In this document: positions 35,330 through 44,271 of the stretch, one piece after another
Layout: each line of letters begins with the position of its first letter
Numbering within the stretch: the stretch's first letter is position 1
Assembly (NCBI RefSeq): GCF_011250635.1
Contig: NZ_JAANNP010000001.1
Location: 333,480 to 397,479 of the forward strand
Length of the DNA stretch: 64,000 bases
Reading direction: 5' to 3'
Source of the DNA: Motilibacter deserti
GTDB lineage: Bacteria > Actinomycetota > Actinomycetes > Motilibacterales > Motilibacteraceae
The notes under the pieces: generated by a model
The model's database searches: none
The model's input: the letters and a program-made list of their open reading frames with translations, nothing else
What the model was told of the DNA's origin: nothing
Translations under genes and position numbers: made by a program

Positions 35330-36082
35330 ATGCGGGGGCGTGTGCTGGTGGTGGACGACGACGAGACCGTCGCCGGCGTGGTCGTGGACTACCTGCGCCG
35401 CGCCGGGTTCGACACGGTCCACGTGACGGACGGGCTGTCCGCGCTCGCGGCCGCCGCACCGACCGCAGGCCCTGCGCCCGACCTCGTCATCCTCGACGTG
35501 ATGCTGCCCGGGCTCGACGGCATCGAGGTGTGCCGACGGCTGCGGGCGGTCGAGCCGGCGTGCCCGGTCATCATGCTGACCGCCCTCGGCGAGGAGGAGG
35601 ACCGCGTCCTCGGCCTCGAGGTCGGGGCCGACGACTACGTGACGAAGCCGTTCAGCCCCCGCGAGCTGGTGCTCCGGGTCGAGTCGGTCCTCCGTCGAGC
35701 ACGCCCGCTGCCCGCGCAGCGCCCCGCCGGCCGGCTCGCCGGCGGGCCGGTCGAGGTGGAGCTCGAAGGCCGGCGCGCGTTCCGCCACGGGGTCGAGCTG
35801 GCCCTGACGGTGCGCGAGTTCGACCTCCTCGTCCACCTGCTGAGCCACCCCGACCGCGCCTTCAGCCGCGAGGACCTCCTGCAGCAGGTCTGGGGCTGGA
35901 CGTTCGGCGACCAGTCGACCGTCACGGTCCACATCCGCCGGCTGCGGGAGAAGGTCGAGAACGACCCGTCCCGCCCGGAGCTCATCCAGACCGTGTGGGG
36001 CGTCGGCTACCGGTGGAGCGCCGGCGCGCCCGCGCCGGAGGAGGAGCCGGTGGGCCCCGCCGACGATCTCGCACCGGCGTGA
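35330..36082 (+). CDS. OmpR-family two-component response regulator
   Basis: A 250-residue regulator. Receiver domain: VLVVDDDE (acid pocket), phospho-acceptor Asp56 in LVILDVMLPGLDG, LTALGEEED and Lys106 in YVTKPFSPREL. C-terminal winged helix: LTVREFDLLVHLLSHPDRAFSRE and VTVHIRRLREKVE ... VWGVGYRW. The -10 TAGGCT 7 nt before ATG suggests a leaderless mRNA. Its stop overlaps the kinase start as GTGA. Confidence 0.95.
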   Translation: MRGRVLVVDDDETVAGVVVDYLRRAGFDTVHVTDGLSALAAAAPTAGPAPDLVILDVMLPGLDGIEVCRRLRAVEPACPVIMLTALGEEEDRVLGLEVGADDYVTKPFSPRELVLRVESVLRRARPLPAQRPAGRLAGGPVEVELEGRRAFRHGVELALTVREFDLLVHLLSHPDRAFSREDLLQQVWGWTFGDQSTVTVHIRRLREKVENDPSRPELIQTVWGVGYRWSAGAPAPEEEPVGPADDLAPA

Positions 36083-37248
36083 GCGCTCAGTCGGTCGCGG
36101 TCCCCGCGGTGCTGGCGGACCCGCTCGCCAACACCTACGTGTGCGTCGCCGTCTACTCCGTCGTCGGCGCGGCGGCCGTCGCGCTCGCCAGCCTCGCGGT
36201 GGGGCGCGCGGTCCGGCAGCTCTCGCTCCGGGCGAACCTCGCGCTGGTCGTGCTGACGACCGTGCTGGCCGTCGTCGCCGGGACGGCCTTGGCGGTGCAC
36301 AAGATGGTGCTCACCCCGGAGCAGATGCGGGTGGTGGTCGTCGTCTGCGCGGTCTCGGGGACCGTCGCGGCGCTGGTCGGGCTCGTCCTGGCACGCGGGG
36401 TCGTCCTCGACGCCCGTCGGGTGCGCACCCTCGCCACCTCCCTCGCGGAGGCCCCGGTCCGCCGGCCTGCCGCGCGGCAGCGGCCACTGCGTACCAAAGA
36501 GCTGGAGCAGATCGCCGGCGAGCTCGAGCTCAGCGCCGAACGGCTCGCCGAGTCCGCCGCCCGGGAGCGCACGCTCGAGGCCGCCCGGCGTGAGCTCGTG
36601 GCGTCGGTGTCGCACGACCTGCGCACGCCGCTCGCCGGGCTGCTCGCGCTCGTCGAGGCGCTCGAGGACGGGCTGGCGGACGACCCCACGCCCTACCTGA
36701 AGTCCATCCGGGTCGAGGTCGACTGGCTCTCGCGCATGGTGACGGACCTGTTCGAGCTGTCCCGGCTGCAGGCCGGGAGGGCGACCAGCCGGGCCGACGC
36801 GCTGCCCGTGCACGACCTGGTCAGCGACACGATCGCCAGCGCCCAGCCGCTCGCCCAGGGGCTCGGCATCGAGCTCGACGGCACCGCGCCGCCGAGCCTC
36901 GTGGTCTCGGGCGACGCGGCGGCCCTGATGCGCGCGCTGGCGAACCTCGTGGCGAACGCGATCCGCTACACCTCGCCCGGAGGGCGCGTCTTCGTCGCGG
37001 CCGAGGAGCGGGAGGGCTCGGCGGCGGTCACCGTCTGCGACACCTGCGGCGGGATCCCGGAGGCCCACCTGCCGCGCGTCTTCGACGTCGGCTTCCGCGG
37101 GGACTCGGCGCGTACGCCCGGGGCCGACGCCGGCGCCGGGCTGGGCCTGGCCATCGTGAAGGGCATCGCCGAGGCCCACGGCGGCAGCGTCACGGCCTCC
37201 AACGTCGAGGGCGGGTGCTGCTTCACGCTGCTGCTCCCGCTGGGGTGA
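36079..37248 (+). CDS. Two-component sensor histidine kinase
   Basis: A 389-residue kinase. Three or so hydrophobic segments within the first 110 residues (CVAVYSVVGAAAVALASL; LALVVLTTVLAVVAGTALAV; VVVVVCAVSGTVAALVGLVL) with only short loops, then a coiled segment, H-box LVASVSHDLRTPLAG (His179), N-box ALANLVANAIRYTSPGG, CDTCGGIP in place of the usual D-x-G-x-G, and GAGLGLAIVKGIAEAHGG. No external sensor domain is visible, so it may sense the membrane or work with another protein. Confidence 0.92.
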   Translation: MSAQSVAVPAVLADPLANTYVCVAVYSVVGAAAVALASLAVGRAVRQLSLRANLALVVLTTVLAVVAGTALAVHKMVLTPEQMRVVVVVCAVSGTVAALVGLVLARGVVLDARRVRTLATSLAEAPVRRPAARQRPLRTKELEQIAGELELSAERLAESAARERTLEAARRELVASVSHDLRTPLAGLLALVEALEDGLADDPTPYLKSIRVEVDWLSRMVTDLFELSRLQAGRATSRADALPVHDLVSDTIASAQPLAQGLGIELDGTAPPSLVVSGDAAALMRALANLVANAIRYTSPGGRVFVAAEEREGSAAVTVCDTCGGIPEAHLPRVFDVGFRGDSARTPGADAGAGLGLAIVKGIAEAHGGSVTASNVEGGCCFTLLLPLG

Positions 37249-37361
37249 CCGCGCCCCCGCGGGACTGCTTCGGTGGCCCACCGAGGGCGTGACGACTGTC
37301 AGTGGGCGGTGGCATGGTCGGCACGACCGCGACATCCGGCCGCACCCTCCGAGGAGGAGCT

Positions 37362-38120
37362 ATGCCCACTCGCGACACCCCATGGCCCGCCGGCACGCCC
37401 TGCTGGATCGACTACGGCGCCGCCGACCTCGACGCAGCGAAGACGTTCTACGCCGACGTCCTCGGCTGGAGCTACGACGGCGGCTCCGAGTCCGGGGGCT
37501 ACCTCAACTGCCAGGTCCGGGGGCGCAACGCCGCCGGGATCGCCGCCCAGCAGGACCCCGACGACCCGCCGCGCTGGACGACGTACTTCGCCACGGACGA
37601 CGCCGCCGCCTCCTGCGCGCGCGTGACCGGGGCCGGCGGCACGGTCATCGTGGAGCCGATGAGCGTCGGCCCGTCCGGCACGATGGCGATGGCCCTGGAC
37701 CCGCAGGGCAACGTGTTCGGGCTCTGGCAGGGGGCCGCGCACATCGGCGCCCAGATCTACAACGAGCCCGGCTCGCTGGTCTGGAACGAGGCCGCGGTGG
37801 ACGACCCTGCGGCCGCGCGGGAGTTCTACTCGGCCGTGTTCGGCTTCGGCTGGAACGCGGTCGACGAGCTGCCGGGCTACTGGACGTTCGCCGTCGAGGA
37901 GCGCCCGCTCGGCGGTCTCGGCGGCCCGAGCGAGGGCTCGCCGAAGGGCTGGTCGACCTGCTTCTCGGTCAGCTCGACCGACCAGGCCGTCGCGGCCGCC
38001 GAGCGCGGCGGCGCCAAGGTCACGCTGCCCGCCGAGGACACGTCGTTCGGCCGTTTCGCCGTGCTGCAGGACCCGTGGGGCGCGAGCTTCTCCGTCATGG
38101 CCGAGCCGGGCGAGGGCTGA
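37362..38120 (+). CDS. Two-domain VOC/glyoxalase-like protein
   Basis: A 252-residue protein with two VOC modules: WIDYGAADLDAAKTFYADVLGW and, about 120 residues on, WNEAAVDDPAAAREFYSAVFGFGW. Each ends with a DPxG(N/A) turn. It matches the actinobacterial 'hydroxylase/glyoxalase-like' pair group (CFP-30B-like). GAGGAGGAG before ATG 37362 is a strong ribosome site. Substrate unknown. Confidence 0.88.
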   Translation: MPTRDTPWPAGTPCWIDYGAADLDAAKTFYADVLGWSYDGGSESGGYLNCQVRGRNAAGIAAQQDPDDPPRWTTYFATDDAAASCARVTGAGGTVIVEPMSVGPSGTMAMALDPQGNVFGLWQGAAHIGAQIYNEPGSLVWNEAAVDDPAAAREFYSAVFGFGWNAVDELPGYWTFAVEERPLGGLGGPSEGSPKGWSTCFSVSSTDQAVAAAERGGAKVTLPAEDTSFGRFAVLQDPWGASFSVMAEPGEG

Positions 38121-38123
38121 CCC

Positions 38124-38144
38124 CGCCGCCGCTCCTCGGCGGCG
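38124..38144. terminator. Short GC hairpin between convergent genes
   Basis: An 8-bp perfect stem (38124-38131 with 38137-38144, loop CTCCT) lies between the VOC stop and the RDD stop and could act in both directions. Confidence 0.5.
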
Positions 38145-38154
38145 CCAGGGAACG

Positions 38155-38646
38155 TCAGACGCGGACGACCGCGGTGCCGGCGGCCTTGTCGTGCAGGCCG
38201 CGGCCGTCCGCGTCCCAGATCGCCGCGGGGACGACGAGCGTCAGCAGCACGGTGCGGATCGCGGTGCGCACGCCCCAGACGGTGCGCGGCTCACCCGGCC
38301 GCGCCATCTCCAGCCGCAGGCCAAGGGCGAGATAGCCCGGCGTACGCCCGGTGGCGGCGAGCGTGCCCCAGCTCACTGCGGCGAAGACGCCGAGCACCAG
38401 CAGGTCCCAGGCCTGCCCGTCGACGTCCGCCCCGATCGTCGCGATCCGGGTCAGCGCGAGCGCGAGCACCCAGTCCAGGAAGAGCGCGACGAGGCGGCGC
38501 CCGAAGCCGGCGACGGCCCCCGACCCTTCGACAGGGCGGCCCAGCCGCTTGCCCCGCGGCGGCAGCTGGACGCCCTGGGCCTCGAGGGTGGCGCGCGGCC
38601 CGTTCAGCCACGACCCGAGCGTGCGGCGGTCCAGGCTCGAAGGCAT
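38155..38646 (-). CDS. RDD family membrane protein
   Basis: A 163-residue RDD protein. AGFGRRLVALFLDWVLALAL carries the Arg and Asp of the first helix, followed by two more helices and TGRTPGYLALGLRL with the second signature. The N-terminus is a 45-residue cytoplasmic lead. Divergent from glnA, the usual place for this gene in actinomycetes. Function unknown; some RDD proteins are ion exchangers. Confidence 0.88.
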   Translation of the reverse strand: MPSSLDRRTLGSWLNGPRATLEAQGVQLPPRGKRLGRPVEGSGAVAGFGRRLVALFLDWVLALALTRIATIGADVDGQAWDLLVLGVFAAVSWGTLAATGRTPGYLALGLRLEMARPGEPRTVWGVRTAIRTVLLTLVVPAAIWDADGRGLHDKAAGTAVVRV

Positions 38647-38745
38647 GGCAGCAGGCTATCCCGGGTAGCTGGGCACCACCTCTTCGTCAGCGGCCGCCTA
38701 CGCCCCGCGTCCAGAGCGCGTGCCCGACCCCTGGGTCACGTGCCC

Positions 38746-38782
38746 GTAACACCGGCGTGAGATCCCGTAACACTGGTGAAAC
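38746..38782 (+). promoter_or_regulatory. GlnR-type box upstream of glnA
   Basis: Two a/b site pairs are seen: GTAAC-n6-GTGAG and GTAAC-n6-GAAAC, separated by 5 bp (38746-38761 and 38767-38782). This closely follows the actinobacterial GlnR consensus gTnAC-n6-GaAAc. TAGGGT at 38785-38790 is a possible -10 just downstream. Nitrogen control of glnA by GlnR is therefore likely; glnR itself is outside the window. Confidence 0.75.
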
Positions 38783-38863
38783 AGTAGGGTCATGGCCGGG
38801 TAACGGCACGTGCTTAGCCTGCGGCAAGGCGGCAGTCCCGCGCCGCAGCGACCAGGAGGGTGC

Positions 38864-40288
38864 ATGTTCAACAACGCGGACGAGGTCCTGCGGTTCATCA
38901 AGGACGAGGGCGTCAAGTTCGTCGACGTCCGGTTCTGTGACCTGCCGGGCGTGATGCAGCACTTCAACGTGCCGGCGGACTCGGTGGACGAGGCGTTCTT
39001 CACCGAGGGCCAGATGTTCGACGGATCCTCGATCCGCGGCTTCCAGGCCATCCACGAGTCCGACATGAAGCTCATGCCGGACCTCGACACGGCCTACGTC
39101 GACCCCTTCCGCGTGCAGAAGACGCTCAACATCAACATGAGCATCGTCGACCCCTACACGGGGGAGGCCTACAGCCGCGACCCGCGCCAGATCGCGGCGA
39201 AGGCCGAGGCCTACCTGCGCGGCACCGGCATCGCGGACACCGCCTTCTTCGCCCCCGAGGCCGAGTTCTACATCTTCGACGACATCCGCTTCGAGACGAA
39301 GCAGAACGCCGGCTACTACTTCATCGACTCCATCGAGGGCGCCTGGAACACCGGGCGCGTCGAGGAGGGCGGCAACCGCGGCCACAAGACCCCCTACAAG
39401 GGCGGCTACTTCCCGGTCCCGCCGGTCGACCACTACTCGGACCTGCGCGACGCGATGGTCACCGAGCTCGACAACCTCGGCCTGCAGGTCGAGCGCTCGC
39501 ACCACGAGGTCGGCACCGCGGGCCAGGCGGAGATCAACTACCGCTTCGACACGCTGCTGAAGTCGGCCGACAAGGTCATGCTCTTCAAGTACGTCATCAA
39601 GAACGTCGCGCACGCGGCGGGCAAGACGGTGACGTTCATGCCGAAGCCGATCTTCGGCGACAACGGATCGGGCATGCACTGCCACCAGTCGCTGTGGAAG
39701 GACGGCGCGCCGCTCTTCTACGACGAGCTCGGCTACGGCGGCCTCTCCGACATCGCCCGCTGGTACGTCGGCGGCCTGCTGCACCACGCGCCGTCGCTGC
39801 TGGCGTTCACCAACCCGTCGGTGAACTCCTACCACCGCCTGGTGCCGGGCTTCGAGGCGCCGGTCAACCTGGTCTACTCGGCCCGCAACCGCTCGGCCTG
39901 CATCCGCATCCCGGTCACGGGGTCGAACCCGAAGGCCAAGCGCATCGAGTTCCGCGTGCCGGACCCGTCGAGCAACCCCTACCTCGCGTTCGCCGCCATG
40001 CTCATGGCCGGCATCGACGGCATCAAGAACAAGATCGAGCCGCCGACGCCCGTCGACAAGGACCTCTACGAGCTCCCGCCCGAGGAGCACGCCGAGATCG
40101 CGCAGGTGCCCGGCTCGCTCGCCGAGGTCCTCGACGCCCTCGAGGCCGACCACGACTACCTCACCGAGGGCGGGGTCTTCACGCCCGACCTCATCGAGAC
40201 GTGGATCGCCTACAAGCGCGCCAACGAGATCGACCCGATCCGCCTGCGCCCGCACCCGCACGAGTTCGAGCTGTACTTCGACATCTAG
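38864..40288 (+). CDS. glnA: Glutamine synthetase type I (beta)
   Basis: A 474-residue GSI that makes glutamine from glutamate, ammonia and ATP. Motifs: FDGSSIRGF (N-terminal latch), [20 protein letters not shown] (ATP/ammonia), [10 protein letters not shown] (glutamate loop). The adenylylation Tyr is kept in [10 protein letters not shown], which fits with glnE in the same window. AGGAGG 7 nt upstream of ATG 38864. Preceded by a GlnR-like box and followed by a terminator. Confidence 0.97.
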   Translation: MFNNADEVLRFIKDEGVKFVDVRFCDLPGVMQHFNVPADSVDEAFFTEGQMFDGSSIRGFQAIHESDMKLMPDLDTAYVDPFRVQKTLNINMSIVDPYTGEAYSRDPRQIAAKAEAYLRGTGIADTAFFAPEAEFYIFDDIRFETKQNAGYYFIDSIEGAWNTGRVEEGGNRGHKTPYKGGYFPVPPVDHYSDLRDAMVTELDNLGLQVERSHHEVGTAGQAEINYRFDTLLKSADKVMLFKYVIKNVAHAAGKTVTFMPKPIFGDNGSGMHCHQSLWKDGAPLFYDELGYGGLSDIARWYVGGLLHHAPSLLAFTNPSVNSYHRLVPGFEAPVNLVYSARNRSACIRIPVTGSNPKAKRIEFRVPDPSSNPYLAFAAMLMAGIDGIKNKIEPPTPVDKDLYELPPEEHAEIAQVPGSLAEVLDALEADHDYLTEGGVFTPDLIETWIAYKRANEIDPIRLRPHPHEFELYFDI

Positions 40289-40309
40289 GCCTTCCTTCGG
40301 TCGAGCCGG

Positions 40310-40346
40310 ACGGCCGCTCCCTGCGCAAGACGCAGGGGGCGGCCGT
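40310..40346 (+). terminator. glnA terminator hairpin
   Basis: A 16-bp stem with one G-U pair (40310-40325 with 40331-40346, loop CAAGA) lies 22 nt after the glnA stop, followed by TCGTCGTT. Confidence 0.85.
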
Positions 40347-40431
40347 TCGTCGTTCGGGGGTTCAGGACGCGTCCGCGGCCTGCGCCTCGCCTCCCAGCTG
40401 AAGGCAACGGCGTGGGCACAATGGCACCGCC

Positions 40432-40893
40432 ATGACGAACCCCAGGCTCCCCCAGCTCGAGGCCCTCGCCCGCCACCTCGCCGACCTGCGCGACGGCGTG
40501 CACGACGGCGTGGCCGGCCGCGGCGACAAGGAGCGCTCGTTCGCGCGCACGGTCGACCTGCTCGACCCCGTCGCGCGGCAGGCACTCGCCGAGGTCGACG
40601 AGCAACTGCTGCACGGCACCGGAACCGTGACCGCGTCCGGAGTCGTCCGCTCGTCCGACGGCGGCACTGAGGCGAGCTGGACGCTGCACTGGCCCGAGCA
40701 GCAGCGGCGCGGCCTGCCGGGCGTGACGCTCCAGGCGCACTTCGAGCGGTCGTTCCACCACCCGCACCTGCGCGGCACGACGGTCGGGGAATGGCCGCTG
40801 AACGTGTTCAGCGCCGCCGACGCGGAGGACCTGCACAACCTCGTCTACCGCAGCGACTGGTCGCTCGTGCCCGAGGCGCTCCACGAGCCGTGA
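40432..40893 (+). CDS. Conserved hypothetical protein
   Basis: A 153-residue soluble protein with no clear family. It has a charged helical first half ([16 protein letters not shown]) and a beta-rich second half ([35 protein letters not shown]). No signal peptide. Its stop overlaps the beta-lactamase start as GTGA, so the two are co-translated. Codon use is normal for the window. Confidence 0.7.
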   Translation: MTNPRLPQLEALARHLADLRDGVHDGVAGRGDKERSFARTVDLLDPVARQALAEVDEQLLHGTGTVTASGVVRSSDGGTEASWTLHWPEQQRRGLPGVTLQAHFERSFHHPHLRGTTVGEWPLNVFSAADAEDLHNLVYRSDWSLVPEALHEP

Positions 40894-41819
40894 GACGCCT
40901 TCTCCGCGCCACTGCGACCGCTGCGGTCCTTCTCCTGCCTGCCACCGGCTGCTCATTGACGCCGGGCGCCGGCGCCACGGCGTCGTCGACGCCATCCCCG
41001 ACCGCCACCGCGCCGACGCCTGCGGCCGCGCCCCCGACTGCGGACGAAGAGTTCGGCGAACTAGAGGACGCCTATCAGGCCCGCCTCGGCGTCTACGCCG
41101 TCGACACCGGCACCGGCCGAGAGCTGACGTACCGGGCCGACGAGCGCTTCGCCTTCGCCTCGACCGTCAAGGCGCTCGCGGCCGGCGCGCTCCTGCAGCA
41201 GCTCTCCGACGCCGAGCTCGACGCGACGGTCGAGTACGACACGGCGGACCTCGTGCCGCACTCCCCCGTCACCGAGCGGCACGTCGTCACCAACTTGCCC
41301 TGGCGCACGGTGCTCGCAGCGGCGCTGCAGCAGAGCGAAAACACCGCGGCGAACCTGATGTTCGCCCGGCTCGGCGGCCCGGCCGGGCTGCAGCAGGCGC
41401 TGCGCGCCCTCGGCGACCGCGTCACCCGCTCCGACCGGGTCGAGCCGGCCCTCAACTCGGCCGTCCCAGGCGACGTCCGCGACACCACGACTGCGCGCGC
41501 CATCGCCCACGACCTGCGCGAGCTGCTGCTCGGCGACGCGCTGCAGGCCGATCGGCGCGCCCTGCTGCGTGCCTGGATGACGACCAACACGACAGGCGGC
41601 CCGTACGTCCGGGCCGGGCTCCCCGCGGGCTGGGAGGCCGCTGACAAGACGGGGAGCGGGGGCCATGGCACCCGCAACGACATCGCCGTCGTCTGGCCGC
41701 CGGGCGGCGGGGCGCCGTACGTCATCGCCCTCATGTCGGACCGGGGCGTCGAGGGCGCCCGCTCGGAGGACCGGCTGCTCGCCGACGCCACCCGCGTCGC
41801 CCTCGAGACGCTGCGCTGA
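40890..41819 (+). CDS. Class A beta-lactamase-like lipoprotein
   Basis: A 309-residue serine hydrolase. The lipobox LPATGC puts the lipid on Cys21, then a Pro/Thr/Ala linker. Active-site parts are all present: S91-T-V-K94, S149-E-N151 (normally SDN), general-base Glu185 in RVEPALN, and K253-T-G. The SDN-to-SEN change is the one departure. It probably hydrolyses beta-lactams outside the membrane; activity on a given drug cannot be read. Coupled to the upstream gene by GTGA. Confidence 0.88.
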   Translation: MRRLLRATATAAVLLLPATGCSLTPGAGATASSTPSPTATAPTPAAAPPTADEEFGELEDAYQARLGVYAVDTGTGRELTYRADERFAFASTVKALAAGALLQQLSDAELDATVEYDTADLVPHSPVTERHVVTNLPWRTVLAAALQQSENTAANLMFARLGGPAGLQQALRALGDRVTRSDRVEPALNSAVPGDVRDTTTARAIAHDLRELLLGDALQADRRALLRAWMTTNTTGGPYVRAGLPAGWEAADKTGSGGHGTRNDIAVVWPPGGGAPYVIALMSDRGVEGARSEDRLLADATRVALETLR

Positions 41820-41854
41820 GCAACGCCGATCCGCGTCGCCCTCGAGGCGCTGCG
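41792..41854 (+). repeat. Duplicated 3' end of the beta-lactamase gene
   Basis: A 24-bp segment (41792-41815, starting CCGCGTCGCCCTCGAG) recurs at 41831-41854 with one mismatch (39-bp period). The second copy lies after the stop codon and codes for nothing. Confidence 0.85.
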
Positions 41855-41963
41855 TCGTGCGACGCCACCCGACCGAAGGTTCACGAGCGCAACCAAGCTT
41901 GTGGGACACCGATATCGGGAGGAACCTCGACGGACCCGGAAGGACCGAGCGGAGAGAAGGCCC

Positions 41964-43811
41964 ATGAGACTCCTGCGCCGACCATCGACCCGCGCCCTGC
42001 TCGTGGCCACAGCTGCCACAGCAGCGGCCATTACCGGAACGGCCGCCCCTGGCGCGTGGGCAGCGGCGTCCGCTCCCGCGGCGGCACCGCCCGTCGCCCA
42101 GGTCGCACCCAACCATGGGATCCCGGCCCTGATCGCGCTGGTCAACGAGCTGCGCGCGGACGGCAGCATCGGCGCCAACGCGACCGCCAGCCTGCTCGAG
42201 CGGCTGCAGCGGGCGCTACGCGAGGAGCAGGGCGGCAGCGAGGCCCGCCCGATCGCGTACCTGCGGCACTTCATCGCCCGCGCCGAGAACCAGGTGCGTG
42301 ACGTGGCCGCGCGCGCCGAGCTCGTGGCCGCTGCGGAGTACGCGATCGCGTGGCTGCAGGAGGACGACGACGCGGAGATCAGCGGGTCCGCCCAGCTGCA
42401 GCAGGACGTGACGCTGGCCGGCGTGATGCGCCATCTCGAGGCGTTCCAGGAGATCGCCGACGCCAACGGCGGCAACCGCTTCGCCGGCAGGCCGGGCCAC
42501 GACGACTCAGCCGAGCACGTCTACGAGCTGCTCGACGCGGCCGGCTACGACGTGAGCTACCAGCAGTTCCCCTACTCGATCGCGAACCCCACCTTCCAGC
42601 AGATCACGCCGGACGCGGTGACCTACACCCCGGTCGCGCAGTACAACCCCGCGACGAACACCGGCTACGGCGACGTCACCGGGCGGGTCGTCCCCGTCGA
42701 CGTGAACAACACCCCGACGTCGGTCCCGAGCAGCAACACCTCCGGCTGCGAGGCCGGCGACTTCGCGGGCTTCCCCGCCGGGTCCATCGCGCTGCTGCAG
42801 CGCGGCACCTGCGATTTCGTCGTCAAGGCGGCCAACGCCCAAGCGGCGGGGGCCGCGGCCGCGATCATCTACAACGAGGGGACGCTCGGCGTCCCCGACC
42901 GCAACAACACGCTGAACCCCACGGTCGCCGGCCAGAACATCGCCATCCCGGTGATCGGCATCAGCTACCTGCTCGGCCGCGACCTGATGGAGCCCGCTAG
43001 CACGACGGTCCGGATCAAGACCGAGATCGTCAACCTCGTCACGAACAACGTCATCGCCGAGACGCCCGGCGGCAACGGCGAGAACGTCGTCATGCTCGGT
43101 GGGCACCTCGACTCGGTCGAGGAGGGGCCCGGCATCAACGACAACGGCACCGGCACCGCCGCACTGCTCGAGACGGCGCTGCAAATGGCTGGCGACCCGG
43201 TCAACAACAAGGTGCGCTTCGCGTTCTGGTCCGCGGAGGAGTCGGGCCTGCTCGGGTCGAACTACTACGTCAACAACCTGCCCGTCGCCGAGCGCGAGAA
43301 GATCGCGCTCTACCTCAACTTCGACATGGTCGGCTCTCCCAATTACTTCCGCGGCGTCTACGACGGCAGCGGAACGCTCGGCGGCACCGCACCGCGGCCT
43401 CCGGGCTCGGCCGCGATCGAGCAGCTCTTCAACTCGCATTTCGGCTTCAACGGGCTGCCGTTCGAGGACACCGAGTTCAGCGGGCGCTCGGACTACCAGG
43501 CCTTCATCAACACCGGCATTCCTGCCGGTGGCCTCTTCACCGGCGCGGAGGGCGACAAGTCCGCCGCCCAGGTCGAGCGCTACGGCGGCGTGGTCGCCGA
43601 CTACGACCCCTGCTACCACCAGGCCTGCGACAGCTTCACCCCGACCGCCGACGGCGCAGACGCCGCGCTCTACGCCCAGCTCGCCACGGCGTACGGGCCC
43701 CAGCTCGTCGGCAACGTGAACACGTACGCACTGGACACCAGCGCCGACGCCATCGCTCACGCTGCGGCTACGTACGCCTACAGCACGGAGTCGGTGAACG
43801 GTGTCGGCTAA
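41964..43811 (+). CDS. Secreted M28 zinc aminopeptidase with PA domain
   Basis: A 615-residue exported enzyme. Signal peptide residues 1-34, probably cut after AWA. A helical ~130-residue lead (ALREEQGG..., FIVAR-like) precedes a PA domain (AGFPAGSIALLQRGTCDFVVKAANAQAAGA). The M28 catalytic domain shows the metal ligands: His/Asp in GGHLDSVEEGPGINDNGTG, Glu in WSAEESGLLGS, Asp in LNFDMVGSPN and a late His in CYHQACD. It resembles Streptomyces aminopeptidase. The start follows a weak GAGAGAAGG site. Confidence 0.93.
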   Translation: MRLLRRPSTRALLVATAATAAAITGTAAPGAWAAASAPAAAPPVAQVAPNHGIPALIALVNELRADGSIGANATASLLERLQRALREEQGGSEARPIAYLRHFIARAENQVRDVAARAELVAAAEYAIAWLQEDDDAEISGSAQLQQDVTLAGVMRHLEAFQEIADANGGNRFAGRPGHDDSAEHVYELLDAAGYDVSYQQFPYSIANPTFQQITPDAVTYTPVAQYNPATNTGYGDVTGRVVPVDVNNTPTSVPSSNTSGCEAGDFAGFPAGSIALLQRGTCDFVVKAANAQAAGAAAAIIYNEGTLGVPDRNNTLNPTVAGQNIAIPVIGISYLLGRDLMEPASTTVRIKTEIVNLVTNNVIAETPGGNGENVVMLGGHLDSVEEGPGINDNGTGTAALLETALQMAGDPVNNKVRFAFWSAEESGLLGSNYYVNNLPVAEREKIALYLNFDMVGSPNYFRGVYDGSGTLGGTAPRPPGSAAIEQLFNSHFGFNGLPFEDTEFSGRSDYQAFINTGIPAGGLFTGAEGDKSAAQVERYGGVVADYDPCYHQACDSFTPTADGADAALYAQLATAYGPQLVGNVNTYALDTSADAIAHAAATYAYSTESVNGVG

Positions 43812-43899
43812 AGCCGAGGAGCGACCGACGATCTTCTATGTGTGAAGGCCGCCTGGATCGGGGATCAGTAGGCCTGCAACGACACGTCGGGAGGTCTCA

Positions 43900-44175
43900 A
43901 TGTTCTTCATCATCGGGATGATTATCGTGGCCCTGATCGCGGGGTTCATCGCCCGCGCGGTGGTTCCGGGCCGTGACCCGATGGGACTGGGCGGCACGCT
44001 CCTTCTGGGGGTCGTCGGCTCGTTCATCGGCGGGTTCCTCGGATTCCTGCTCTTCGGGCGTGACTTCGAGGACGGCGCGGCGCAGACGTCGGGCATCATC
44101 GGCTCGATCATTGGCGCCGTCATCGCGCTGCTGATCTACCGCCAGGTGCGCGGGAACTCGCACGCCCGCATCTGA
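43900..44175 (+). CDS. GlsB/YeaQ/YmgE-type small membrane protein
   Basis: A 91-residue transglycosylase-associated protein with three helices (FIIGMIIVALIAGFIARAVV; LGGTLLLGVVGSFIGGFLGFLLF; SGIIGSIIGAVIALLIY). GGGAGG precedes ATG 43900. The family is often stress-induced; the biochemical role is unclear. Confidence 0.92.
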   Translation: MFFIIGMIIVALIAGFIARAVVPGRDPMGLGGTLLLGVVGSFIGGFLGFLLFGRDFEDGAAQTSGIIGSIIGAVIALLIYRQVRGNSHARI

Positions 44176-44193
44176 CCTGCGGCACGCTCGTCG

Positions 44194-44224
44194 AGGGCGC
44201 CGCGGCCACCGGCCGCGGCGCCCT
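44194..44224. terminator. Strong bidirectional hairpin
   Basis: A perfect 14-bp stem (44194-44207 with 44211-44224, loop ACC) lies between the GlsB gene and the convergent gene ending at 44272. Confidence 0.85.
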
Positions 44225-44271
44225 TCGCGTGTCTGCAGATCTGAGATGGCCCCGAGCGGAGCGATACTCGC

